Shown one piece after another: positions 1 through 5,947 of a stretch of DNA of 6,064 bases. The translations under genes were made by a program, and so were the position numbers. A model generated the notes under the pieces. It saw only the letters and a list, made by a program, of their open reading frames with translations. It had not been told where the DNA came from and did no database searches. The stretch is taken from the NCBI GenBank assembly GCA_018713805.1, contig DVOF01000051.1, positions 1-6,064 of the forward strand, given 5' to 3'. The stretch's first letter is position 1, and every line of letters begins with the position of its first letter. The stretch is from Candidatus Aphodoplasma excrementigallinarum. Lineage in GTDB: Bacteria > Bacillota > Clostridia > UBA1381 > UMGS1253.

Positions 1-2
1 TT

Positions 3-80
3 TTTAAGGCGGTATGGTATTCTATTAGCACAAAATGGATTAATCATATATCTGGAATGGAACGGAGGGGATATAAATGA
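3..80 (+). CDS. Possible 3' end of an upstream gene (partial, unidentified)
   Basis: The frame starting at base 3 is open from the window edge to a TGA at 78-80. This TGA overlaps the ATG of the lipoprotein gene in an ATGA arrangement typical of translationally coupled genes. It would encode 25 C-terminal residues, rich in Trp, Ile and Ser and ending in Arg-Arg-Gly-Tyr-Lys. The stretch is too short to identify, and one of the other two frames is also open here, so an open frame of this length could be chance. If real, the lipoprotein gene belongs to a longer operon that begins outside the window. If not, this region is simply the leader and promoter of the lipoprotein gene. Confidence 0.25.
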   Translation, partial: FKAVWYSISTKWINHISGMERRGYK

Positions 81-2032
81 AAAAAATACTATCCATGCTG
101 CTGGCATTTTGTATGATGGCCGTTCTCACAACGGGCTGTACCGCACAGACACAAGCGACCGGCGGCGCACTCCAGACGATTACGCTGCAAATCGGTAACC
201 CAATGATGACGGTTGACGGCGAGCCGCTGGAGGTCGACCCCGGCCGCGCGACTGCGCCCGTCATAGAAGGCGAACGTACGCTGTTGCCGGTTCGGGCCGT
301 TGTGGAAGCGATGGGCGGCGCTGTGGCATGGGACGAGGAAACGCAGACAACCGCGCTTGCCAAAGGCGATACCGTCATATTGCTCACGATCGACAGCCAT
401 GCAGCCTTTTCAAATGAAACGGCACATACGCTGGATACGGCGCCGGTTATCATCAATGACAGGACAATGCTCCCCATCCGCTTTATTGCAGAAGGATTTG
501 GATATGAGGTGGGCTGGGACGGTGCAACCTCAACGGTCACACTGACGGGTACAGAGGCGGGAGAAGCTGCCCACAGCGCCGGAACAGGTGTAGAGATAGC
601 GGTTGAGAATAACGTGGTAACGGTGAGCAGTGCCCCTGCGGGCAGTACGTTGATCACTGCTTTTTACAGGGACAATACACTGTCCGATGTAAAATTATAT
701 CCAGGCAGCGGCACGATTACGGCGGATATCTCACAGGGGATGGCAAGCGCGGACTTGGCAAAAATATTCCTCTGGGATATGGAAACATTGCAGCCGCTGG
801 CTGCAACAACGGAGGCCACTATGACGAACAAAATATCCATTGCGGTCAACGGACATACCCTTACGGCGACTTTGGCGGACAATTCCTCCGCGCAGGCGTT
901 TTTGGAGCTTTTACGGGAAGCGCCCATAACCATTGAAATGCAGGATTATGGCAATTTTGAAAAGGTTGGCGGCCTTGGCGCGACGCTCCCGCGAAACGAT
1001 GAGCAAATTACGACGCAGGCCGGCGATTTGATCTTATATCAGGGGAACCAGATCACCATTTATTACGACACGAATTCGTGGGATTTTACACGTCTCGGAA
1101 AAATAGATGATATCACGCAAAGCGAATTAAAAGAAATCCTGGGCGCCGGGAGCGTAACCGTTACGTTTTCCCTCTACAGCGCGTCGCAGGAAGCCAATCC
1201 GGGCAAGTTCAATTTTGAAACTAGGACGGTCCTGTTAAACAGCGGCTACGAAATGCCCATCAACGGGCTGGGGACCTATAGCCTGCACGGCGAAACCTGT
1301 ATCAATTCGGTCAAGTCGGCCCTGGCCAGCGGCGTGCGCCTGATTGACACCGCATCCGCTTACGGCAACGAGGAAGAGGTCGGCCAGGCAGTCCGCGAAG
1401 CCATGGAGGAATATGGCATTGACCGTGAAGAGATTTTTGTTATCACAAAGATTTATCCCGGCAGTGAGATGGCAAACCCGGAGGAGGCTATCCAGGCGTG
1501 TTTGGACAGGCTGGATATCGGCTATGTGGACATGATGCTCCTGCACCATCCCGACCCCAATGACGTGCAGGCATATAAGGCAATGGAGCGGTTTGTGGCG
1601 GAGGGCAAAATCCGTTCCATTGGCCTGTCGAACTGGTACGTGGAAGAGCTGGAGGAATTCCTGCCGCAGGTGGATACTACGCCAGCCCTGGTACAGAACG
1701 AAATACACCCCTATTATCAGGAAAACGATGTAATCCCATACATTCAGGATTTAGGCATTACAGTACAGGGCTGGTACCCGCTGGGCGGCCGGGGCCATAC
1801 CGCGGAACTCCTGGGCGACCCGGTCATATCCGAAATCGCGCAGGCGCATGGGGTGTCTTCCGCGCAGGTGATCCTTCGCTGGAACCTGCAAAAAGGCGTG
1901 GTGGTAATCCCTGGCTCCAGTAATCCGGACCACATCAGGGAAAACACTGAGCTGTACCATTTTGATTTGACGGATGAGGAAATGCAGCGGATAAACGCGC
2001 TTGACCGCGGGGAAAAACACGATTGGTATTGA
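77..2032 (+). CDS. Surface lipoprotein: stalk domain, cyclophilin-like domain and aldo-keto reductase fused
   Basis: The protein has 651 residues; the ATG follows GGAGG (64-68) at 8 bases. Residues 1-20 are a lipoprotein signal peptide (Lys2-Lys3, hydrophobic core, Thr-Thr-Gly-Cys lipobox), with Cys21 the predicted lipidation site. Residues about 36-158 match the copper amine oxidase N-terminal stalk domain, with the repeated signature RTLLPVR (67-73) and RTMLPIR (129-135). This is a surface scaffold module, not an oxidase. Residues about 170-250 look like a beta-rich domain seen in clostridial surface proteins. Residues about 252-366 resemble the bacterial cyclophilin-like family. Residues about 383-651 form a full-length aldo-keto reductase with tetrad Asp424, Tyr429, Lys458 and His490, plus the GLSNW (516-520) and QNE (540-542) motifs. 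Such enzymes reduce aldehydes or ketones with NAD(P)H in the cytoplasm, so export is odd. The coenzyme loop reads IPGSS (611-615), with Gly in place of the Lys of IPKS-type members, while Arg621 and Asn623 are kept. Domain calls are firm except 170-250; the substrate is unknown. Confidence 0.9.
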   Translation: MKKILSMLLAFCMMAVLTTGCTAQTQATGGALQTITLQIGNPMMTVDGEPLEVDPGRATAPVIEGERTLLPVRAVVEAMGGAVAWDEETQTTALAKGDTVILLTIDSHAAFSNETAHTLDTAPVIINDRTMLPIRFIAEGFGYEVGWDGATSTVTLTGTEAGEAAHSAGTGVEIAVENNVVTVSSAPAGSTLITAFYRDNTLSDVKLYPGSGTITADISQGMASADLAKIFLWDMETLQPLAATTEATMTNKISIAVNGHTLTATLADNSSAQAFLELLREAPITIEMQDYGNFEKVGGLGATLPRNDEQITTQAGDLILYQGNQITIYYDTNSWDFTRLGKIDDITQSELKEILGAGSVTVTFSLYSASQEANPGKFNFETRTVLLNSGYEMPINGLGTYSLHGETCINSVKSALASGVRLIDTASAYGNEEEVGQAVREAMEEYGIDREEIFVITKIYPGSEMANPEEAIQACLDRLDIGYVDMMLLHHPDPNDVQAYKAMERFVAEGKIRSIGLSNWYVEELEEFLPQVDTTPALVQNEIHPYYQENDVIPYIQDLGITVQGWYPLGGRGHTAELLGDPVISEIAQAHGVSSAQVILRWNLQKGVVVIPGSSNPDHIRENTELYHFDLTDEEMQRINALDRGEKHDWY

Positions 2033-2047
2033 GGAACGGAGGCGTAT

Positions 2048-2602
2048 ATGGATATTTTTGAGCGGGATTTGGCAGGAGAGGCGATCTCTGTTCAGGACCC
2101 TGAATTTTATAAGATCAATGCAGTAATTGAGCAAACACAAAAACTGCTTGCAGAATTAAACAATTCCTACCACACAAAAGAGGAAATCCAGAATATTTTT
2201 TCAAGGCTGACGGGGCGGCAGGTAGATGGATCCTTTGAACTGTTTGCGCCGTTTTACACGGATTTTGGAAGGAATATTGTCGTTGGAAAAGATGTGTTTA
2301 TCAATCAGAACTGTACCTTTATGGACAGGGGCGGCATCACGCTGGAGGACAAGGTTTTAATTGCGCCGCGGGTCAATCTTGTGACCATCAACCACAGCAT
2401 TGCCCCCGAACGGCGGCGCGATACGGAGTCGAGGCCAATCCACATTTGTAAAAATGTATGGATCGGCACAGGCGCAACCGTAATGCCGGGCGTGACAGTC
2501 GGCGAAAACGCCATCATTGCCGCAGGCTCTGTCGTTACGAAGGATATACCGCCGGGTGTAGTTGCGGCAGGCATCCCGGCAAAGGTAATAAAAGAAATTT
2601 AA
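2048..2602 (+). CDS. Sugar O-acetyltransferase, maltose/galactoside acetyltransferase type (left-handed beta-helix)
   Basis: This is a 184-residue protein, the usual length for LacA/Maa-type enzymes, which transfer acetyl from acetyl-CoA to a hydroxyl of a sugar or similar acceptor in the cytoplasm. Residues about 5-55 form the short helical N-terminal domain of the family, though its first residues (MDIFERDLAG) differ from the common MTEKEKMLAG type. Residues about 72-182 are hexapeptide repeats of the left-handed beta-helix, including IGTGATVMPGVTVGENAIIAAGS-like turns at 139-161. The catalytic His is His116 in TINHS. The C-terminal GIPAKVIKEI matches the family end. The gene starts 15 bases after the lipoprotein stop, with ACGGAGG (2036-2042) 5 bases before the ATG, so the two are probably cotranscribed. 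A terminator follows at 2651. The family is clear; the acceptor is not known, and similar proteins are often annotated only from homology. Confidence 0.93.
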   Translation: MDIFERDLAGEAISVQDPEFYKINAVIEQTQKLLAELNNSYHTKEEIQNIFSRLTGRQVDGSFELFAPFYTDFGRNIVVGKDVFINQNCTFMDRGGITLEDKVLIAPRVNLVTINHSIAPERRRDTESRPIHICKNVWIGTGATVMPGVTVGENAIIAAGSVVTKDIPPGVVAAGIPAKVIKEI

Positions 2603-2650
2603 TATGACCCATGTTTTTGCCCGGGCGGCGGTGCATGTTGGGTAGATGGA

Positions 2651-2675
2651 AGAGGCGGAAACCGCCTCTTTTTTT
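2651..2675 (+). terminator. Rho-independent terminator after the acetyltransferase gene
   Basis: AGAGGCGG (2651-2658) and CCGCCTCT (2662-2669) form a perfect 8-bp stem with an AAA loop, followed by six T (2670-2675). It lies 48 bases after the acetyltransferase stop and should end the left transcription unit, separating it from the glycyl radical enzyme genes. Confidence 0.92.
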
Positions 2676-2769
2676 GCGTTTTAACAGCTTGTATATGCCA
2701 GCCGCTTATTTTTTTAGGTAACTTCTCCATTCCCGTTGTAGCCGAATACCCATTTTTTTCAGAAAAGGA

Positions 2770-2798
2770 TGGAATTATGCCATGAGATGGATTATAAT
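2770..2798 (+). promoter_or_regulatory. Candidate sigma-70/SigA promoter for the glycyl radical enzyme operon
   Basis: A perfect -10 box TATAAT lies at 2793-2798, 40 bases before the ATG. At the ideal 17-base spacing the -35 position reads TGGAAT (2770-2775), only 3 of 6 matches to TTGACA, which suggests dependence on an activator. T/A-rich sequence just upstream could act as an UP-like element. ATGG and CCAT half-sites overlap this region (see findings). The -10 is convincing by sequence; the -35 is weak. Confidence 0.5.
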
Positions 2799-2827
2799 GA
2801 AAATAGAAATACAGAAATAATAAAGCG

Positions 2828-2834
2828 AAGGTGG
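2828..2834 (+). promoter_or_regulatory. Ribosome binding site of the glycyl radical enzyme gene
   Basis: AAGGTGG lies 4 bases before the ATG at 2839, one mismatch from AAGGAGG. The short spacing is slightly below optimum but supports this start over later ATG codons. Confidence 0.7.
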
Positions 2835-2838
2835 CAAT

Positions 2839-4986
2839 ATGGATCAGAAGGTAGAATTTTATACGGTGTACTCAGAGCCGCGCCCGGTCCGCCTGCGGGA
2901 GCAGACCCGCCGGTTCGCCTATGAATCGCAGCGCGGCAAATATGGCGACGAGGCCATGCGCACGCCCGCTGTGGCGATGGACGATATGGACGGCTTTTTG
3001 GAGATGAGCGAGGTGGAGCGCTACGACGCGGCGATCGCCAAAATCGCGGCGGAAGCGCCTATCCGCATTTGCCCGGAGGAGCAGGTCAGCGGCGCGGCGA
3101 CGCTGGGCTGGGGGATCCGGCACCTGGTGCCGGCAAGCTACCGGGGCGAGGAGCTCTGGGGCAGCGTGAGCCACTTGACGCTGGGGTTTGACCGGGTGGT
3201 GTACGACGGAATGGACGCATTGGACGCGCAGGTCGCTGCCCGCCTGCAAGACCAAAGCCTGACCGCTTCCCAGCGTGCCCAGATCGTCAGCATGCAGCGC
3301 GTCATCGCTTCCATGCGGGTTTGGCACCGCCGCTACCTGGACGCGCTTAAAGAGACCAAGCCGGACGTCTACGCCCGCCTTTTGCAGGTGCCCTTCGGCC
3401 CTGCGCGCGACTTTCGCGAGGCGGTACAGAGCCTGTGGTTTACCTTTGCCTTTACACGCCTGTGTGGCAACTGGCCCGGCATTGGCCGCATTGACCAGAT
3501 GCTGGGCGGCTTTTTAGAGCGGGATTTGGCGGACGGAACCATTACCATAGAGGAGGCGCGGGAGTTTTTGGCGAGCTTCTTTATAAAAGGGTGTGAATGG
3601 ATTGAAAAGGATACCCAGCCCAGCTCAGGCGATGCGCAGCACTATCAAAACATTGTACTGGCAGGCGTGGACGAACACGGCGCAGAGGTGGCCAATGCGG
3701 CGACATATCTGGTATTAGACATCGTGGAAGAACTCGGTATCAGCGACTTCCCCATCTCGGTGCGGATCAGCGAGCAGACCCCGCCCGCGCTTTTGCGGCG
3801 GATAGCGGAGGTCATGCGCCACGGGGGCGGCGTGGTGGCCGTATACAACGAGCCGCTTATCCTGGACAGCCTGGTTTCTTTTGGCTATCCGCTTGAGGAA
3901 GCGCGCCGCTTTGCCAATGACGGGTGCTGGGAGGTGCAGATCCCCGGTAAGACGCTCTTTCACTACCGCGCGTTTGACAGCCTTCAGCTTTTATTGGAAA
4001 ACACACTGCGCCTTTCGCAGGAAACGCCGGCTCATTTTGATAGCTCTGAGCAGCTCTATCAGGCGTTTTTGGAGAATTTGAAGGCCAAGATCGAGGAAAT
4101 TTATAAAACTGACGTGATAAACTTTACCGGCCAAGAGCCGGGACATGACTGGCAGTGGAAAGAGTCCATCCCATGTTCGGTGGTTTCCCTGTTGGAGGAG
4201 GGTTGTATTGAGTCGGGACGCACCTATTTGGCCGGCGGGCCGGTCTATACCGTCATTTCTCCGCACATTGGCGGCGCGCCCGACGTGGGCAACAGCCTCT
4301 ATGCCATTGAAAAGCTGGTCTTTGAGGAAAAAAAGGTCAGCTTTGACGAGCTGATGCATATTTTGCAGCAGAATTGGGAGGGCTACGAACCTCTTCGCCA
4401 GTACGTTAAAAACAGTTATTCCTACTATGGCAATGACAACGACGAGGCTGACCGCTACACAGCCCGCGTGCTTGACGACTTTGCCGCGCTGGTTGAGCCG
4501 CTGAATGGGCGCTGTCCCATCCGCTTCCCGGCGGGCGTGTCCACCTTTGGGCGACAGATCGAATGGGCGCCTGCCCGCGCGGCGACCCCGTTTGGCAGCA
4601 AGCGCGGCGAGATTCTTTCGGGCAATACTTCCCCCACGCCCGGTACCGACGCAGCCGGAGCCACGGCGGTAATCCGCTCCTATTGCAAGGCCGACCTGAA
4701 AAAGCAGGCCAACGGCGCGGCGCTCGACGTCAAGCTCTATCCCGGCACGGTGGAAGGGGAAAATGGCGTGGCTGCGCTGGTGGCGCTCATGCAGGGGTTT
4801 GTACGGCTGGGCGGCTGCTTTATGCAGCTTGACATTATGGACGCGGAGGTGCTGCGCCAGGCGCAGGAACATCCTGAGCAGTTCAAGACCCTCTCGGTAC
4901 GGGTGTCGGGCTGGAACGCCCGTTTTGTCACATTGGACCGGGAGTGGCAGCAGATGATCATAGAGCGGAGCAGCCAAAAGGTTTGA
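2839..4986 (+). CDS. Glycyl radical enzyme of the pyruvate formate-lyase family, substrate unassigned
   Basis: This 715-residue protein is a radical enzyme that would act as a lyase, dehydratase or decarboxylase in the anaerobic cytoplasm. Residues about 10-560 match the PFL-like barrel domain and about 565-700 the glycine-radical domain. The catalytic loop is NDGCWE with Cys363 and Glu365. A Cys-x-Glu arrangement is known from glycerol and diol dehydratases and arylacetate decarboxylases, whereas PFL has Cys-Cys, so PFL is unlikely. Other family landmarks are SVSHLTLGFD (109-118), YGNDNDEAD (530-538), GATAVIRS (607-614) and NGAALDVK (625-632). The radical loop is RVSGWNARF (688-696), with Gly691 25 residues from the C-terminus as usual. 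Trp692 replaces the Tyr of the classical signature. At 715 residues it is shorter than most dehydratase-type members (about 780-850). The activase gene follows directly. No aldehyde dehydrogenase, transporter or microcompartment gene is present to indicate a substrate. The family is certain; the reaction is not. Confidence 0.93.
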   Translation: MDQKVEFYTVYSEPRPVRLREQTRRFAYESQRGKYGDEAMRTPAVAMDDMDGFLEMSEVERYDAAIAKIAAEAPIRICPEEQVSGAATLGWGIRHLVPASYRGEELWGSVSHLTLGFDRVVYDGMDALDAQVAARLQDQSLTASQRAQIVSMQRVIASMRVWHRRYLDALKETKPDVYARLLQVPFGPARDFREAVQSLWFTFAFTRLCGNWPGIGRIDQMLGGFLERDLADGTITIEEAREFLASFFIKGCEWIEKDTQPSSGDAQHYQNIVLAGVDEHGAEVANAATYLVLDIVEELGISDFPISVRISEQTPPALLRRIAEVMRHGGGVVAVYNEPLILDSLVSFGYPLEEARRFANDGCWEVQIPGKTLFHYRAFDSLQLLLENTLRLSQETPAHFDSSEQLYQAFLENLKAKIEEIYKTDVINFTGQEPGHDWQWKESIPCSVVSLLEEGCIESGRTYLAGGPVYTVISPHIGGAPDVGNSLYAIEKLVFEEKKVSFDELMHILQQNWEGYEPLRQYVKNSYSYYGNDNDEADRYTARVLDDFAALVEPLNGRCPIRFPAGVSTFGRQIEWAPARAATPFGSKRGEILSGNTSPTPGTDAAGATAVIRSYCKADLKKQANGAALDVKLYPGTVEGENGVAALVALMQGFVRLGGCFMQLDIMDAEVLRQAQEHPEQFKTLSVRVSGWNARFVTLDREWQQMIIERSSQKV

Positions 4987-5000
4987 CGCGAATCAAGGCG

Positions 5001-5005
5001 GGAGG
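5001..5005 (+). promoter_or_regulatory. Ribosome binding site that fixes the activase start at 5013
   Basis: GGAGG lies 7 bases before the ATG at 5013, at ideal spacing. An in-frame upstream ATG at 4944 would overlap the preceding gene by 43 bases and add 23 residues with no family counterpart. The ATG at 5013 gives MARLIVTNIQRF, the normal N-terminus of glycyl radical activases. Confidence 0.85.
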
Positions 5006-5012
5006 AAGGCAG

Positions 5013-5915
5013 ATGGCCAGACTCATTGTAACCAATATCCAACGTTTTTGTACCCACGACGGGCCGGGCGTGCGCACGACGGTGTTTTTGAAGGGGTGCC
5101 CCCTGCGCTGTGTGTGGTGCCACAACCCGGAAACACAGTCTGCCCGTCCGGAAATATTCTATTTTAAGCAGCGGTGTATCGGGTGCGGCGCGTGCGAAGC
5201 AGTTTGTACCGAGGGTGCGCACCGGTTTACCGAGACGGAGGGGCATGTATTTTTGGCGGCGCGCTGCCGTGGATGCGGCGTGTGCGCGGCGGCCTGCCCG
5301 GCGGGCGCGCTGGAAGCGGTGGGACGGGAGATGGAGGCAGAAGCGGTACTGGCCGAGGCGGAAAAAGACCGCGCGTTTTACGGCGAGGAAGGCGGGCTGA
5401 CCGTGTCGGGCGGGGAGCCGATGTTTCAGGTGGAGGGATGTTTGCAGCTACTGGAGCTTGCCCGCAGGGCGGGCCTTTCTACTGCCGTGGAGACCTGCGG
5501 CCAGTTTGCCCCTGCGCTGGCGGCGCGGCTGGCTGGGGCGGCGGACCTGCTGCTGTGGGATCTAAAGGATACCGACCCCGTGCGCCACAAGGCGTATACC
5601 GGGGTTTCGGGCGCGCGGATTTTGGAAAACCTGCGCCGTGCCGACGAGGCGGGGGCGCGTATCCGCCTGCGCTGCATTATGGTGCAGGGCGTGAACATAG
5701 AGGACGCGCACCTGCGCGCCATCGCGGATATTTGTACCGGCCTGCGCGGCTGCGAAGGGGTAGAACTGCTTGCCTACCACGCCTATGGCAGCTCTAAGCT
5801 AAAGCAGCTGGGCCGGAGTGGCGGCGGGCGAAAGGACTGGATACCCTCCACAGAACAAATGCGCGCCGTTGCGGCACGGCTTCGGGAGCTGGGGTGCAAC
5901 GTGGTAGGGGCGTAA
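5013..5915 (+). CDS. Glycyl radical enzyme activating enzyme (radical SAM, PflA-like with ferredoxin insert)
   Basis: This 300-residue protein would cleave S-adenosylmethionine reductively and abstract a hydrogen from Gly691 of the enzyme encoded just upstream. The radical-SAM [4Fe-4S] motif is Cys29-x3-Cys33-x2-Cys36, preceded by THDGPGVRTTVFLKGC, the usual lead-in. Two ferredoxin-type clusters are inserted: Cys55, Cys58, Cys61, Cys65 and Cys85, Cys88, Cys91, Cys95. Both are complete, as in activases of dehydratases and decarboxylases; PFL's own activase lacks this insert. The SAM-binding SGGEP is at 132-136, DLKDTDP at 183-189 and the C-terminal YHAYGSSKLKQLG at 255-267. Length is normal for the class. 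The gap to the upstream stop is 26 bases, with no terminator between them, so the pair is almost certainly cotranscribed. The product works only on its partner; family-level annotation as 'pyruvate formate-lyase activating enzyme' should not be read literally. Confidence 0.95.
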   Translation: MARLIVTNIQRFCTHDGPGVRTTVFLKGCPLRCVWCHNPETQSARPEIFYFKQRCIGCGACEAVCTEGAHRFTETEGHVFLAARCRGCGVCAAACPAGALEAVGREMEAEAVLAEAEKDRAFYGEEGGLTVSGGEPMFQVEGCLQLLELARRAGLSTAVETCGQFAPALAARLAGAADLLLWDLKDTDPVRHKAYTGVSGARILENLRRADEAGARIRLRCIMVQGVNIEDAHLRAIADICTGLRGCEGVELLAYHAYGSSKLKQLGRSGGGRKDWIPSTEQMRAVAARLRELGCNVVGA

Positions 5916-5922
5916 TGGACGG

Positions 5923-5947
5923 CGCCACAGGCGTGGGTTTATTTTTT
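5923..5947 (+). terminator. Weak candidate terminator after the activase gene
   Basis: CGCC (5923-5926) and GGCG (5930-5933) can pair around an ACA loop, or alternatively CCAC (5925-5928) with GTGG (5933-5936). The T-rich run TTTATTTTTT (5938-5947) follows. Stems of 4 bp are short, so termination here may be inefficient. Position just after the stop codon favours the call. Confidence 0.3.

Larger units (their letters stand above)
2603..2838. other. Intergenic region between the two transcription units
   Basis: The 236 bases hold the terminator of the left unit, two T-rich tracts (2709-2716 and 2753-2759), a candidate promoter and the leader of the glycyl radical enzyme gene. The stretch is clearly richer in A and T than the coding region downstream. 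I see no small gene and no recognisable riboswitch. A perfect palindrome GCCCGGGC at 2619-2626 has no loop or T-run and was not given a role. Confidence 0.6.

Noticed and set aside
1..60. A promoter for the lipoprotein gene (TATTCT at 18-23, AT-rich 41-50)
   Set aside because: Any -35 for TATTCT would lie at or beyond the window edge and the other candidates lack a matching pair, so no promoter can be supported.
182..550. Copper amine oxidase activity for the lipoprotein
   Set aside because: Only the N-terminal stalk domain is present; there is no catalytic oxidase domain or topaquinone site.
40..657. A 205-codon minus-strand open frame rich in Ser, Val and Ala
   Set aside because: It is antisense to the signal peptide and stalk domain, which are clearly real, and its low-complexity composition is that of a shadow frame.
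3991..4977. A 328-codon open frame on the minus strand, antisense to the radical enzyme gene
   Set aside because: It mirrors GC-rich codons of a strongly supported glycyl radical enzyme, has no ribosome binding site of note, and its translation shows no recognisable domain.
2839..4986. Calling the enzyme pyruvate formate-lyase (pflB)
   Set aside because: The adjacent Cys-Cys pair of pyruvate formate-lyase is absent (Gly-Cys-Trp-Glu instead), and the activase has the two-cluster ferredoxin insert typical of other classes.
4944..5012. Earlier in-frame start for the activase
   Set aside because: It overlaps the radical enzyme gene and adds 23 residues with no counterpart in the family; the ATG at 5013 has GGAGG at the right distance.
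5174..5797. A 207-codon open frame in another + frame inside the activase gene
   Set aside because: The Gly/Arg-rich translation arises from the high-GC activase codons, and the activase frame holds all iron-sulfur motifs.
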